Source: Stagnihabitans tardus
GTDB lineage: Bacteria > Pseudomonadota > Alphaproteobacteria > Rhodobacterales > Rhodobacteraceae
NCBI RefSeq assembly: GCF_009925085.1
Contig: NZ_JAABNR010000005.1
Location: forward strand, 62,001 to 126,000
Direction of reading: 5' to 3'
DNA length: 64,000 bases
Part shown: positions 1 through 10,774 of the stretch, one piece after another
Position numbering within the stretch: the first letter of the stretch is position 1
Layout: each line of letters opens with the position of its first letter
Made by a program: the position numbers and the translations under genes
The notes under the pieces: generated by a model
The model's input: only the letters and a program-made list of their open reading frames with translations
What the model was told of the DNA's origin: nothing
Database searches by the model: none

Positions 1-1730
1 CCTTGATGCGGGCCGTGTCGCAGATCGGGATTTGTGAAGCTGCGGAGGGCCCGGGGCTGCAAGGGTCACTCTTGCCGGGGCAGCGGCTTGTGTCGATGGA
101 GGGCGACCTTTGGCGCTGGGACGGGTTCCGGGCCGGGTCGGAGGATGCGCCCTCGGCGGCTGCGGCGCGGCTGCGGCAGCTCAACCGCTTGGTGCAGCTG
201 AAGCGCGACCTGGAGGAGGCTCAGGCCAAGGCCGATGGTGCCGCCCGGGCGCATGAGGCCTTGGCGCAGCGGCTGGCCGATCTGACCCGCGCCGACCAGA
301 TGGCGCGCGAGGCGCGGCGGGCAGCGGATGCGCGGGTGACCGAGGCGAACCGGGCGGCCAGTAGGGCGGACAGTGAACGCTCGATGGCCGAGGGGCGGCT
401 AGAGACGGCGCGGCTGGCGGTGGCGCGGCATGAGGAAGAGGCCTTGCAGGCCGGGCTGCGGCTGGCGGAGGCGGAAAGCGCGCAGAGGGAGCTCGGCGAC
501 CTTGGGGCGGCGCGGGCGCTGGTCGAGGATATGAAGGTGGCGGTCGAGGGCGCGCGGATCGCGATGATGACGCGGCGGGCCTCGCTGGATGAACTCCGCC
601 GCGAGGGTGAGGCGCGGGTCAAGCGGCGGCAGGAGGCGCAGAAGGAGCTTTCCGGCTGGAAGCACCGGCTGGAGACGGCGGGGCGCCGGATGGCCGAGCT
701 GACGGAGCGGCGGGCCGAGGCCGAGGAGGAGCTCGCCGAGGCCATGGAGGTGCCCGAAGAGATCGCCGCCAAGCGCGAAGAGCTGGCCGATGCCATGGCG
801 GAGGCCGAGGCGCGGCGGGCCAGGGCCTCGGATGCCTTGTCGGTGGCGGAAGCGGCTTTGCGGGCGGCCTTCGAGGCCGAGCGCGAGGCGGAACGGGCGG
901 CCGGTGAGGCGCGGGAGGCGCGGGCCCGGGCCGAGGCGCGGGTCGAGGCCTCCAAGGCGGCCAGCACCTATGCGGCGGAACGCATCGCCGAGGAGACCGA
1001 GGGCACGCCAGAGCAGCTTTTGGACACTCTGCGGTTTGACCCCGACCGCATGCCCTCGGTCGAGGAGCTGGAGACTGACGTGGCGCGGCTCCGCCGTCAG
1101 CGCGAGGCCCTGGGGGCGGTGAACCTGCGGGCCGAGGAGGATGCCAAGGCGGTCTCGGGGGAATATGACGCTCTGGTCTCCGAGAAGGTCGACCTGGAGG
1201 AGGCGATCAAGAAGCTCCGCGCCGGGATCGCTGGCCTGAATCGCGAGGGGCGGGAGAGGCTTCTGACCGCCTTCGAGCAGGTGAATGCCAATTTCGGGAC
1301 GCTGTTCACGCACCTTTTCTCGGGCGGCGAGGCGCGGCTTGTGCTGGTGGAAAGCGAGGATCCGCTCGAGGCGGGGCTGGAGATCATGTGCCAGCCGCCG
1401 GGCAAGCGGCTCTCGACGCTGAGCCTTTTGTCGGGGGGCGAACAGACCCTGACGGCGCTGGCGCTGATCTTCGGCGTCTTCCTCGCCAATCCCGCGCCGA
1501 TTTGCGTGCTGGACGAGGTGGATGCGCCGCTCGATGACGCCAACGTCACCCGCTTCTGCGACCTGATGGACGAGATGCGGCGGCGGACCGAGACGCGCTT
1601 CCTGGTCATCACGCACCATGCGGTGACCATGGCGCGGATGGACCGGCTTTTCGGGGTGACCATGGCGGAGCAGGGGGTCAGCCAGCTCGTCTCGGTCGAT
1701 CTGAAGCGGGCGGAGGCCTTGGTGGCGTAA
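1..1730 (+). CDS. smc: Chromosome partition protein SMC, C-terminal part (5' end outside window)
   Basis: This is the C-terminal half of the SMC ATPase that organises and segregates the chromosome as a dimer with ScpA and ScpB. About 575 residues are visible. The first two thirds are Ala/Glu/Arg-rich heptad coiled coil; the last 150 residues are the ATPase half-domain, with the ABC signature LSLLSGGEQT and a Walker B ICVLDEVDAPLDD. The reading frame is open to the left edge, so the TTG at base 3 is not a real start and the hinge and Walker A lie upstream. The gene ends in TAA, two bases before a perfect 20-bp palindrome, and converges on the acyltransferase gene. Identification is secure; only completeness is lacking. 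Confidence 0.95.
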   Translation, partial: LMRAVSQIGICEAAEGPGLQGSLLPGQRLVSMEGDLWRWDGFRAGSEDAPSAAAARLRQLNRLVQLKRDLEEAQAKADGAARAHEALAQRLADLTRADQMAREARRAADARVTEANRAASRADSERSMAEGRLETARLAVARHEEEALQAGLRLAEAESAQRELGDLGAARALVEDMKVAVEGARIAMMTRRASLDELRREGEARVKRRQEAQKELSGWKHRLETAGRRMAELTERRAEAEEELAEAMEVPEEIAAKREELADAMAEAEARRARASDALSVAEAALRAAFEAEREAERAAGEAREARARAEARVEASKAASTYAAERIAEETEGTPEQLLDTLRFDPDRMPSVEELETDVARLRRQREALGAVNLRAEEDAKAVSGEYDALVSEKVDLEEAIKKLRAGIAGLNREGRERLLTAFEQVNANFGTLFTHLFSGGEARLVLVESEDPLEAGLEIMCQPPGKRLSTLSLLSGGEQTLTALALIFGVFLANPAPICVLDEVDAPLDDANVTRFCDLMDEMRRRTETRFLVITHHAVTMARMDRLFGVTMAEQGVSQLVSVDLKRAEALVA

Positions 1731-1731
1731 G

Positions 1732-1751
1732 GCCCGGGGTATACCCCGGGC
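1732..1751. repeat. Perfect 20-bp palindrome between convergent genes
   Basis: GCCCGGGGTATACCCCGGGC is its own reverse complement and starts directly after the smc stop codon. The 18-bp core recurs at 57405-57422, also between convergent genes. It can fold as a hairpin on either strand and may end transcription both ways, though no T-run follows. Confidence 0.7.
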
Positions 1752-1760
1752 TACGCGGCT

Positions 1761-2636
1761 TTACCGTTGCGCGCCCAGGTCCAGCGTGTGCTGCCGGAGC
1801 CAGGCCAGGAAGCCGCGCGGGTTGCCCTTCCACTTGGCCAGCTCATCGGCGGAGAGGGGCTCTCCGATGATCGGGCGCTGGGGTTTGAAGAGGCTGCGGC
1901 GGATTTCATAGAGCAAGAGGCCCTGGCGCAGGGTCGCCGAAATGAGGTTGGCGATCTGGTAGGCGCGGGAGTTCTGACCGGGGAAGAAGATCGGCAGGAT
2001 CGTCGCACCCGACTTCGAGATCATCTTGTGGGTGAAGACGTTCCACTCACCCTCCACCGCCTTGCCGAAGAAGGTCTCGGAGCAGGCGACGCGGCCGGCG
2101 GGGAAGAGGATGATGACCCCGCCGCGCGCCAGGTGGGCCATGGTCTCGTCGCGCATCTGCAGGCCCAGCTCGCGGGAATTGTCCTCATGCGGGAAGGGGA
2201 CCGGGATCATGAACTCTTCGATCTCGGGGATGCCGGTGAGCAGACTGCGGGTCAGGATCTTGAAGTCGCCCCGCACGCGGCTGACCATCTCGGCCATGAT
2301 CATGCCATCGACCAGGCCCGAAGGGTGGTTGGCCACGACGACGACGGGGCCGGTGGCGGGGATGCGGGCGATCTCCTCGGGCGGGGTGTCCAGACGGATG
2401 CCCATGTGGCGCACGGCCTTGGACCAGAAGGCCACGCCAACCGGGGCGCCGGATTTCTCGAAAGACCGGATCAGGCGCAGGAGCGTGACCTTGGCGGTCA
2501 GCCATTCCAGGGTGCGGATCGACCAGACCTTGAAGGGGTTCTTGAAGGTCCCGGCATAGGAGAGCCTGCGCATGTCATACTTGCGCCCGACCCCACGGTT
2601 CGGGTCGCCCGTCGCGATGCGCGTGCTGTCGGTCAC
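1761..2636 (-). CDS. Lysophospholipid acyltransferase, PlsC / hemolysin-like subfamily
   Basis: This 291-residue protein probably transfers an acyl chain to a lysophospholipid-type acceptor at the inner membrane face. Residues VVANHPSGLVDG contain the family His-Asp catalytic motif with five residues between H and D, as in the hemolysin-like acyltransferases rather than the HX4D of classic PlsC; FPAGR is the second conserved block. It starts at GTG and is the last gene of the minus-strand ptsIIA-hpr group, 20 bases after hpr, so it is probably co-transcribed. A later ATG (MRRLSY) is possible, since the site before the GTG is weak. It could be an ornithine-lipid acyltransferase; the substrate cannot be told from sequence. 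Confidence 0.8.
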   Translation of the reverse strand: MTDSTRIATGDPNRGVGRKYDMRRLSYAGTFKNPFKVWSIRTLEWLTAKVTLLRLIRSFEKSGAPVGVAFWSKAVRHMGIRLDTPPEEIARIPATGPVVVVANHPSGLVDGMIMAEMVSRVRGDFKILTRSLLTGIPEIEEFMIPVPFPHEDNSRELGLQMRDETMAHLARGGVIILFPAGRVACSETFFGKAVEGEWNVFTHKMISKSGATILPIFFPGQNSRAYQIANLISATLRQGLLLYEIRRSLFKPQRPIIGEPLSADELAKWKGNPRGFLAWLRQHTLDLGAQR

Positions 2637-2656
2637 TTCACTTCGTTCCCAAGTCT

Positions 2657-2923
2657 TCAGCGGTCTTCGCCGAAACGGTCTGCCACCAGGGCCGCAAGCG
2701 CAGCGCCAAGTTCCGCCGCCTGTGCCCCGCTGGTTTCGACCTCAATAGTCGTTCCCCGGCTGGCTGCCAACATCAAAAGCCCCATGATGCTGTCGCCCGA
2801 CACCGTCATCCCCTCACGCGTGACCTGGGCACCGGCGTCGTATTCCTCGACGACCTCGACGAACTTGGCCGAGGCGCGGGCGTGGAGGCCCTTTTCATTC
2901 ACGATTTTCAAGGTCTGAATCAT
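2657..2923 (-). CDS. ptsH: HPr phosphocarrier protein
   Basis: A small phosphocarrier of 88 residues that relays phosphate from EI to EIIA. GLHARAS carries the active-site His14, and GDSIMGLL holds Ser45, the equivalent of the Ser46 phosphorylated by HPr kinase. Both sites are therefore intact, matching the hprK gene nearby. Its ATG overlaps the TGA of the EIIA gene, so translation is coupled. No EI gene and no sugar-specific EIIB/EIIC gene lies in the window, in line with the regulatory PTS of alphaproteobacteria. Confidence 0.95.
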   Translation of the reverse strand: MIQTLKIVNEKGLHARASAKFVEVVEEYDAGAQVTREGMTVSGDSIMGLLMLAASRGTTIEVETSGAQAAELGAALAALVADRFGEDR

Positions 2924-3318
2924 GCACCGCTGCCAAGGTCGAGGCTGTTGATATACTTGCGACCGGCATCCAGCGAGGCGGCCACCGCATCATTGATGGA
3001 CAAAGCGCGGGATTTCGCAAGCTTGATCAGCATGGGCAGGTTGGCGCCGTAGATGATCCGACGCTCGGCCCCGGCCGTGCAGGCCAGGAGCGACAGGTTC
3101 GAGGGTGACCCACCGAACATGTCGGTCACCACCACCACGCCCGCGCCCTTGTCCACCGCATCGGCGGCGGCGCAGATCTCGGCCTGTTTCAGGCCCCGGT
3201 CACAGTCATCCTCGATCGAGATGGCCTGCATGTCTTCCTGGTGCCCCACGACATGTTCGACCGCCGAGAGATACTCTCGCGCCAAACCACCATGAGCTAC
3301 GATGACGACGCCGATCAC
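2920..3318 (-). CDS. PTS EIIA component, mannose type (regulatory)
   Basis: This 132-residue protein accepts phosphate from HPr on His9 in the motif VIVAHGG. It also has the mannose-type EIIA signature [12 protein letters not shown] near residues 63-74. The start is a GTG overlapping the rapZ stop as GTGA; the same frame stays open far upstream but that part is a shadow of rapZ. With no EIIB/EIIC partner in sight it likely has a signalling role, as described for ManX/EIIA-Ntr-like proteins of alphaproteobacteria. The family is certain; the regulatory role is inferred from context. Confidence 0.92.
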   Translation of the reverse strand: MIGVVIVAHGGLAREYLSAVEHVVGHQEDMQAISIEDDCDRGLKQAEICAAADAVDKGAGVVVVTDMFGGSPSNLSLLACTAGAERRIIYGANLPMLIKLAKSRALSINDAVAASLDAGRKYINSLDLGSGA

Positions 3319-4223
3319 GCGCGAATGACCCCCTCGGTCAGGGCATGTGCCCGCCGTTCCAGTTCCCGGTGTCGTTTTGACACTTGCCACCCGGATTCCG
3401 CAAGCAGTTTGGATAAATTTTCTGCAACTGCAACAGACCTGTGTTGGCCGCCGGTACAGCCAAAACCAAGGGTCAGGTGCGATTTCCCCTCGGCCATTTG
3501 GGCTGGAAGGAGAAAGGCGACCAGGTCTTGCAACTTGTGGAGGAAGGGCGCGTAGAGCGGGTCGGCGGCGACATGGGCCGCCACCGCTGCATCGCGGCCA
3601 TCTTTCTCCCGCAGGGCGGGAACCCAATAGGGATTCGCCAGGAATCGGCAGTCGAAGACCATGTCCATTCCCCGGGGCAGGCCGCGCTTGTAGCTGAAGC
3701 TTTGCACCGAAATCGTAAGACTTTGTGTAGCGCCCTGGCCGAACCACTGGCCGATCTCGGCCTTCAGGTCATGCGGCGTCAGCTCTGACGTGTCGATCAG
3801 GTGGTCGGCGCGGACGCGGATCGGGGCGAGAAGGTCCAGCTCGCGCTCTACCCCCTCGGTCGGGGTCGTGGCCTCGGGCAGGGGGTGGCGGCGCTTGGTC
3901 TGGCTGTAGCGGCTGACCAGGACGGCGGGGGCGCAGTCCAGATAAAGGACCTCCAGCGTGACGGAAGGGTCGCGGGTCAGGGTGTCGATCAGCTCGATGG
4001 CCGAAGTCGCGGAAAAATCGCGGTTGCGCACATCGAGGCCAAGCGCGATGGGCCGGTCCAGCGGCGGGCCGTCCAGAAGCCGGGGAATCAGCGACAAGGG
4101 CAGGTTGTCGATGACCTCGTAGCCAAGGTCTTCGAGCGCGTGGAAGGCGGTGGAGCGGCCCGCGCCCGAGGGCCCGGTCACGAGGACCAGGCGATGCGGG
4201 GCAGGGGCGTCGGTGACGGTCAT
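3315..4223 (-). CDS. rapZ: RapZ/YvcJ family nucleotide-binding protein
   Basis: A 302-residue P-loop protein. [11 protein letters not shown] (residues about 15-25) is the Walker A motif, and [16 protein letters not shown] is the conserved C-terminal block of the family. In E. coli RapZ is an RNase E adaptor that directs decay of the GlmZ small RNA; in alphaproteobacteria the target is not established, so the function should not be copied across directly. It sits 7 bases after hprK and overlaps the EIIA start, which fixes it in one operon with the PTS genes. Confidence 0.93.
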   Translation of the reverse strand: MTVTDAPAPHRLVLVTGPSGAGRSTAFHALEDLGYEVIDNLPLSLIPRLLDGPPLDRPIALGLDVRNRDFSATSAIELIDTLTRDPSVTLEVLYLDCAPAVLVSRYSQTKRRHPLPEATTPTEGVERELDLLAPIRVRADHLIDTSELTPHDLKAEIGQWFGQGATQSLTISVQSFSYKRGLPRGMDMVFDCRFLANPYWVPALREKDGRDAAVAAHVAADPLYAPFLHKLQDLVAFLLPAQMAEGKSHLTLGFGCTGGQHRSVAVAENLSKLLAESGWQVSKRHRELERRAHALTEGVIRA

Positions 4224-4230
4224 TTCGGCC

Positions 4231-4647
4231 TCAAGCGAAGCGGGAACCCTTCAGATAGCACAGGATTGCGGCATTGAGATGATCATGCGACGGGCGAAAC
4301 ACAAGGGGCAAGGGGATGCCCAGCACGGTGATGTGACGCAGGGGCGGCAGGCGGTCGGGCTCGGGCTGGTCAAGGTCGATGACGAGGGTCACCTGAGCCT
4401 CCTCGCGGTGGGGGGCGCGGAGGAGGCCGATGCCGCGCGCCTCGACCAGGCCCTTCAGCGGATCGGGGGCGCGGGCGAAAAGCGCGCCGTCGCGGGCCGT
4501 GACTTCGGTCCGGTCGTCGGCGACAAGGTCGCAGCCCAAGGCCATCAGGTTCAGCGCCAGGGCCGATTTCCCCGCGCCAGAGCGCCCGAGGATCAGGAGA
4601 CCCCGGTCTGCGAGGGCCACGCAGGAGGCATGGAGCGTCTCAGGCAT
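4231..4647 (-). CDS. hprK: HPr kinase/phosphorylase, short alphaproteobacterial form
   Basis: Only 138 residues, against about 310 in Firmicutes: the N-terminal domain is absent and only the kinase domain remains, which is normal for alphaproteobacteria. [14 protein letters not shown] (residues 19-32) is the P-loop, and a DDRTEV block follows near residue 44. It probably phosphorylates Ser45 of the HPr encoded two genes downstream. No earlier start codon exists in frame before the chvG stop (codons run TGC GCG CCG and so on), so the ATG at 4647 is the start. The 33-base gap to chvG suggests one transcript with the two-component genes. Confidence 0.93.
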   Translation of the reverse strand: MPETLHASCVALADRGLLILGRSGAGKSALALNLMALGCDLVADDRTEVTARDGALFARAPDPLKGLVEARGIGLLRAPHREEAQVTLVIDLDQPEPDRLPPLRHITVLGIPLPLVFRPSHDHLNAAILCYLKGSRFA

Positions 4648-4680
4648 CGGAAGCCCAGCGGATCTCCGAGCCGGCGCGCA

Positions 4681-6378
4681 TCACACCGGCAGGCCCACCA
4701 CGAAACGGGCGCCCAGAGGCTCGGAGGTGATGTCGGCTTGCGTCGGGCGGATGTTCTCGGCCCAGATCACGCCGCCATGGGCCTCGATGATCTGCTTCGA
4801 GATGGCAAGCCCCAGGCCCGAATGGTTGCCGAAGTCGTTCTTGGGCCGCTCGGAGTAGAAGCGTTTGAAGATCTTGGTCAGGGCCTGTTCGGGGATGCCG
4901 GGGCCGGTATCCTCGACCACGATCAAGACGCGGTTGTCGCGCTTGCGGGCCCAGACGCGGACCGCGTCGCCCTCTTCGCAGAAGGAGATCGCATTGGTGA
5001 TCAGGTTGACGAAAACCTGCGCCAGACGCGCCTCAAGCCCCGTCACGCGGATCGGTTCCTGCGGGAAGTCGGTGATGAACTCCACCCCCTTCTCGCCCGC
5101 CTGCTGACCCAGATACTCGGTCAGATTGGTGAGCGTCTTCAGAAGGTTGAACTCTTCTTCCTCTTCCTTCACCAGCTCGGAATCCAGCCGCGAGGCATTG
5201 GAGATGTCGCTGACCAACCGGTCCAGCCGCCGCACGTCATGTTCGATCACGTCGAGCAGCTTCTCCTTGTGCTCTTCCTTTTTCACCATCCGCAGCGAGC
5301 CAACGGCCGAGCGAAGCGAAGCGAGCGGGTTCTTGATTTCATGGCTGACATCGGCCGCGAACTGCTCGTTGGCGTCGATCCGGTCGTACAAAGCCGAGAC
5401 CATGCCGCGCATGGCAATCGACAGGCGACCAATCTCGTCGGGGCGGGCGGAGAGGTCGGGGATGCGGACCCGGCCCGGGGCCATCGCGCGGCTGTCGCGG
5501 TCGCGGCCAATCTCTGCGGCCGCGGCAAGGTCAGACAGCGGGTTGGCGATGGTCGAGGCCAGGACCAGCGAAAGCCCGATGGACACGAGGATCGCCACGA
5601 CGAACATTTGCAGGATCTGCTCGCGCTCATCCCGGACCAGGCGGTCGATCTCACCCTCGGCGGAGGTCACGCCGACCAGGCCCACGACCGCGCCGTTCAG
5701 CTTGATCGGCGCCGCCACGGCGAATTGCGTGCCGCCCTCTGGCCCCTGGGCGGAAATCTTGGCGATTCCATCGGTTTGCGCGGTTCCGAGCAGCCCACGC
5801 ACCAGTTCTTCTCCGGTCTTGGCGCCGGACTGCGCCTGGCCGCCCGAAAGAAGCGAGGAAATGCCGTCCCAAACCATGTTCAGGAAATCGGTGATGACGG
5901 TGGAATGAAGGCCGCTGCGGCTTTCATTGCGGGGGGCGCCGATGGCACGGGCCAACAGCTTGCCCGAGGAATCAAAGAGATAGGCCGAGGATCCCTGGGC
6001 GACCGTCGCCGCCTCGAGCCCCCGGGCCAGGTCTTGCTGCCCCGGGGCGAGACCGGCCGAGATCACATCGGCAATCAGCCGCGCTTCGTTGACCAGGCCG
6101 TCTTCGCGCTGGTTCACCAGGCTGTCGCGCGAGGGGTTCATGAAGAGAACCCCCGCGACCAGGACCACCAGGCCCATCAGGTTGAAGACGATGATCTTGC
6201 GCGCGAGCGGCGAGTGGTTCAGCGAGATCAGACCGCGTTTGCGCCGACCGTCGCGCAGCGAAGGCTCCACCGCGCCCTCGGGCGCCTCCCAGTCTTCGCC
6301 CAGAAGCAGGTCCCCGGGCGCGTCTTCGCCCTTGGGATCGCCTTTCTGCGACATGCGGATTTGCGGGATCGCGGTCAT
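4681..6378 (-). CDS. chvG: Sensor histidine kinase ChvG (ExoS family)
   Basis: Inner-membrane sensor of 565 residues. Order: charged cytoplasmic tail of about 60 residues; first membrane segment about 61-80; periplasmic sensor domain to about 255; second membrane segment about 257-279; HAMP linker; HisKA domain with phospho-acceptor His346 in ADVSHEIKNPL; HATPase domain with N, DTGPGIP and GLGLAIS boxes. ChvG/ChvI pairs of Agrobacterium and Sinorhizobium respond to acid or envelope stress and steer envelope and carbon genes. It lies 1 base after chvI and upstream of hprK, an arrangement repeated across alphaproteobacteria that ties the two-component system to the PTS. Confidence 0.93.
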   Translation of the reverse strand: MTAIPQIRMSQKGDPKGEDAPGDLLLGEDWEAPEGAVEPSLRDGRRKRGLISLNHSPLARKIIVFNLMGLVVLVAGVLFMNPSRDSLVNQREDGLVNEARLIADVISAGLAPGQQDLARGLEAATVAQGSSAYLFDSSGKLLARAIGAPRNESRSGLHSTVITDFLNMVWDGISSLLSGGQAQSGAKTGEELVRGLLGTAQTDGIAKISAQGPEGGTQFAVAAPIKLNGAVVGLVGVTSAEGEIDRLVRDEREQILQMFVVAILVSIGLSLVLASTIANPLSDLAAAAEIGRDRDSRAMAPGRVRIPDLSARPDEIGRLSIAMRGMVSALYDRIDANEQFAADVSHEIKNPLASLRSAVGSLRMVKKEEHKEKLLDVIEHDVRRLDRLVSDISNASRLDSELVKEEEEEFNLLKTLTNLTEYLGQQAGEKGVEFITDFPQEPIRVTGLEARLAQVFVNLITNAISFCEEGDAVRVWARKRDNRVLIVVEDTGPGIPEQALTKIFKRFYSERPKNDFGNHSGLGLAISKQIIEAHGGVIWAENIRPTQADITSEPLGARFVVGLPV

Positions 6379-6379
6379 C

Positions 6380-7081
6380 TCACTCTTCGTTGTAGCGATA
6401 GCCGATGCCGTAAAGCGTCTCGATCGCGGAGAAGTCGCTGTCGACCGCCTTCATTTTCTTGCGCAACCGCTTGATATGGCTGTCGATGGTGCGGTCGTCG
6501 ACATAGACCTGATCGTCATAGGCCACGTCCATCAGCTGATCGCGGCTTTTCACGAAACCGGGCCGCTGGGCCAGGGCCTGCAAGAGCATGAACTCGGTCA
6601 CGGTCAGGGAGACGTCTTTCCCCTTCCACAGCACCGAATGGCGCAGCGGGTCCATGCGCAGGTTCCCCCGCTCCATGATCTTGTTTTCCTCGGTGACGGC
6701 CACTTCGCCGGTCACGATGGCATCCTGGCGGCGCAGAAGCGCGCGGATGCGTTCGACCAGAAGCCTTTGCGAGAAGGGCTTCTTCACATAGTCATCCGCC
6801 CCCATCCGAAGACCCAGGACCTCATCGATCTCGTCGTCCTTCGAGGTCAGGAAGATCACCGGCATCGTCGTCTTGGTGCGCAGACGCTGCAGAAGATCCA
6901 TCCCGTCCATGCGGGGCATCTTGATGTCGAGGACCGCCATGTCGGGCAGCCTTCGGTTGAACGCGTCTAGCGCGGATTGTCCGTCGTTGAAGGTTTCGAC
7001 TTCGAAACCTTCGGCTTCCAAAGTCATCGAAACGGACGTCAGGATATTCCTGTCGTCGTCCACAAGGGCGATCCTGGCCAT
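6380..7081 (-). CDS. chvI: Response regulator ChvI (OmpR family)
   Basis: A DNA-binding response regulator of 233 residues: receiver domain with acidic pair DDD at 8-10, phospho-acceptor Asp52 in VLDIKMP and Lys at about 102 (VKKPF), then an OmpR-type winged helix from about 135. It is the first gene of the minus-strand operon chvI-chvG-hprK and is divergent from pckA across 348 bases. In rhizobia, ChvI is reported to influence pckA, so the shared intergenic region is a natural place for its binding; that is inference here. Confidence 0.94.
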   Translation of the reverse strand: MARIALVDDDRNILTSVSMTLEAEGFEVETFNDGQSALDAFNRRLPDMAVLDIKMPRMDGMDLLQRLRTKTTMPVIFLTSKDDEIDEVLGLRMGADDYVKKPFSQRLLVERIRALLRRQDAIVTGEVAVTEENKIMERGNLRMDPLRHSVLWKGKDVSLTVTEFMLLQALAQRPGFVKSRDQLMDVAYDDQVYVDDRTIDSHIKRLRKKMKAVDSDFSAIETLYGIGYRYNEE

Positions 7082-7244
7082 GCTGGCGTGTCCTTACTGC
7101 TCGGTCTTATTTTTTCCACATCATCGCTGCTTGACCCCCGAGAATCAACACTCAAGTGCGAATCACCGCCATCTGCCCCCTCAGTGACGCGAAAAAACCT
7201 GAAGAAATGGCTAATATGCCTCACCGGGGGCGAGGCCATGCCTT

Positions 7245-7277
7245 TGGTTGCGCTAACCTGAAGATGGTTGCGCTAAC
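7245..7277. promoter_or_regulatory. Tandem 13-bp direct repeat upstream of pckA (putative operator)
   Basis: TGGTTGCGCTAAC occurs at 7245-7257 and again at 7265-7277. The 20-bp period places both copies on nearly the same DNA face. The 348-base chvI/pckA gap holds nothing coding that I can support; a 115-codon frame across it runs into pckA out of frame. The repeats look like binding sites of a regulator of pckA or chvI, identity unknown. Confidence 0.45.
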
Positions 7278-7429
7278 AGGCGCAATGAGTGCTTTTCTCC
7301 TTGGAAATCCTGATGTTATAGCGAAATCACCGCCAACTCCCACGGCCCGGGACGCGGCGGTGGCAGCCCAAGGCCCGGCTGTCACATTTCACAAAGGACG
7401 CCGCACTGACGCGGCAAGGAGCTTGCAGG

Positions 7430-9022
<1,593 letters not shown>

Positions 9023-9031
9023 AAACAGGAG

Positions 9032-9051
9032 GTTCCCGCCTGCGCGGGAAC
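9032..9051. terminator. Hairpin after pckA
   Basis: GTTCCCGC and GCGGGAAC form an 8-bp stem with loop CTGC, 10 bases after the pckA stop, followed by a weak T-run (GCCTTTGTC). It probably ends pckA transcription. Confidence 0.6.
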
Positions 9052-9075
9052 GCCTTTGTCCATGTGAGACGGGCT

Positions 9076-9096
9076 GCTCCGGGCTTGACCCGGAGC
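9076..9096. repeat. Palindromic element between convergent pckA and mltB
   Basis: GCTCCGGG and CCCGGAGC flank the loop CTTGA. The same design (arms around CTTGA or TCAAG) occurs at 57356-57376 and, degenerate, inside the 3' end of znuC near 53980-54002. It ends 4 bases before the mltB stop and may act as terminator for the minus strand. Confidence 0.55.
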
Positions 9097-9100
9097 CTCA

Positions 9101-10261
9101 TTAGAGCTTGCCCAGAAGCGCGGGCGTCGGCCAGCCATCGGCCGGCATCCCCGCCTTGGCCTGTTCCTTCTGCACCGCCGCCCGCGTCATGGCGCCCAAG
9201 ACCCCGTCGATCTTGCCGACGTCGTAACCCTTGGCCGCCAGCCGCTGTTGCAGGGCCTTCATCTGGTCTGCCGACAGGCCCGGCTCGGGATCGCCCGCAT
9301 CATAGGGCGCCGCGCCTTCGATCCTGGTGGCGAAATAGGCCGCCGTCGTCACATAGACGAAGCTCTTGTTCCATTCGAAGAGCACCTTGTAATTCGGATA
9401 GGCCAGGAAAGCCGGACCCTTGCGCCCCATCGGCAAAAGCAGGCTGGCTTGCAGGTTGGCAAGATCGCCCTCCCGGGCGCGAACCCCCATCTGCGCCCAT
9501 TGGCTGGCGGGCAGCGCCTTGTCGATTCCGGCCTGGGACCAATCCATCTGCTCGGGCACCACGACCTCTTGCAGCCAGGGCTCGTTCGGCCGCCAGCCGT
9601 GGTATTGCAGCATATGCGCCGCCGAGAGGATCGCATCCGGCGCCGAGGTCTTGAGCGTGATCAGCCCGTCGCCGTCGCCATCCTCGCCGCGTTCCAGGAT
9701 ATCCTTGGGCAGCATCTGGACCTGGCCGATCTCGCCCGCCCAGGCGCCCTTGGTCACGCCCGGTTCGAAATCGCCCATCGCGGTCAGGGCGATGGCGGCG
9801 AGGACCTGGGGCTGGAAGAGCTCGGGTCTGCGGCAATCATGGGCGAGTGTCATCAGCGCGTTGCGGGTGTCGAAATCGCCCTGGACCGCGCCGAAATCGG
9901 TCTCGAAGGCCCAGAAAGCCAGGATCATCCCGCGCGGCACCCCGAATCGCCGCGCTGCCTCGTCGAAGCTGCGGTCATGTTTCTTGGAATAGACCCCGGC
10001 ATTCTGCAGGCGGCTCTTGGAAATCAGGGCTTGGCTGAATTCGATGAAATTCTTGCGGAAAAATCCCTGGCCCCGGTCGGCCTTGAGGACCGCCTTGTCG
10101 ACCTGCGCTCCGGCCATGAAGGCCTCGATGGCGCTTTCCGCAAGGCCCATGGCGCGGGCCTCGGCGGCCATGGCGGCCTTGAAGTCCTTGAAATCGCCTC
10201 CACAAGGGGCAGAAAGGGCAGGCAGGGCCGAAGCCAGAAGCAAAGCCAGAGCAAGACGCAT
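9101..10261 (-). CDS. Lytic murein transglycosylase, MltB family, with PG-binding domain
   Basis: Periplasmic enzyme cleaving the MurNAc-GlcNAc bond with formation of 1,6-anhydroMurNAc. Of 386 residues, 1-18 are a signal peptide (LALALLLASALPALSA); the transglycosylase domain follows with catalytic Glu120 in FWAFETDFG; residues about 327-386 are a PG_binding_1 domain (GLSADQMKALQQRLAAKGYDVGKIDG region). The frame is open 375 bases further upstream, but the signal peptide fixes the ATG at 10261. Monocistronic by spacing and convergent with pckA. The family is clear; which of several MltB paralogues it is cannot be decided. Confidence 0.9.
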   Translation of the reverse strand: MRLALALLLASALPALSAPCGGDFKDFKAAMAAEARAMGLAESAIEAFMAGAQVDKAVLKADRGQGFFRKNFIEFSQALISKSRLQNAGVYSKKHDRSFDEAARRFGVPRGMILAFWAFETDFGAVQGDFDTRNALMTLAHDCRRPELFQPQVLAAIALTAMGDFEPGVTKGAWAGEIGQVQMLPKDILERGEDGDGDGLITLKTSAPDAILSAAHMLQYHGWRPNEPWLQEVVVPEQMDWSQAGIDKALPASQWAQMGVRAREGDLANLQASLLLPMGRKGPAFLAYPNYKVLFEWNKSFVYVTTAAYFATRIEGAAPYDAGDPEPGLSADQMKALQQRLAAKGYDVGKIDGVLGAMTRAAVQKEQAKAGMPADGWPTPALLGKL

Positions 10262-10423
10262 GACATCCTCCAAAATCCGCCCGCAGCATAGCGCGGGAGC
10301 CTGCGCGGGGGAACCTTTTTGACTGTGGCGCCCCGGCCACGCGGTCTTCACATCTGTGCCACAAGCTGCGGATAACTTGTCTTTAACCTTTCCTCGGCGA
10401 GACTGTTTCCAATGGAGGCGGAG

Positions 10424-10774
10424 ATGCAGGAATTCCTTTCGAAAGAAGTCCTTGCCGGACTGGAAACGGCCCGGAAGTCGCGTGAACGCAAACAGTCCCG
10501 CCTGCGGATCCAGGTGGGTGAGGCGGTCTTCCCGGTGTTGCGCTTCTGGCACGATGGCTGCGTGCTGGATGGAAAGCTTTCGCCGAAACTGCGCGGCCTG
10601 GTCGATCTTTACGACGGATCGCGGCATGTCTTCCAATGCCTGATCGTCGCCACCACGGGGGATGGCGACGAAATCACCTGTGAGTTCAAGAGGTTGACCC
10701 CGGTGACCGATGCCCCCGCGCTGGATTTCTGGCGCGACGACAGTGGCCCCGTGGCCTATCTGCCCAAGGCGTGA
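10424..10774 (+). CDS. Conserved small protein of unknown function
   Basis: Not recognised. A 116-residue soluble protein with no signal peptide or membrane segment. The N-terminus is basic and helical (ARKSRERKQSRLRIQ), then short alternating hydrophobic stretches suggest beta strands, with a WHDGCVLDGKLSP segment near the middle. The layout loosely recalls PilZ-like domains but no diagnostic motif is present. GGAGG at 10414-10418 lies 5 bases before the ATG at 10424, favouring this start over the ATG at 10412. Its stop directly abuts the stop of the convergent lyase gene with no spacer. Confidence 0.75.
   Translation: MQEFLSKEVLAGLETARKSRERKQSRLRIQVGEAVFPVLRFWHDGCVLDGKLSPKLRGLVDLYDGSRHVFQCLIVATTGDGDEITCEFKRLTPVTDAPALDFWRDDSGPVAYLPKA

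Noticed and set aside
3319-3747. N-terminal extension of the EIIA gene
   Set aside because: The extra 143 residues are encoded antisense-free but within rapZ in another frame and are low complexity; the GTG overlapping the rapZ stop gives the normal family length.
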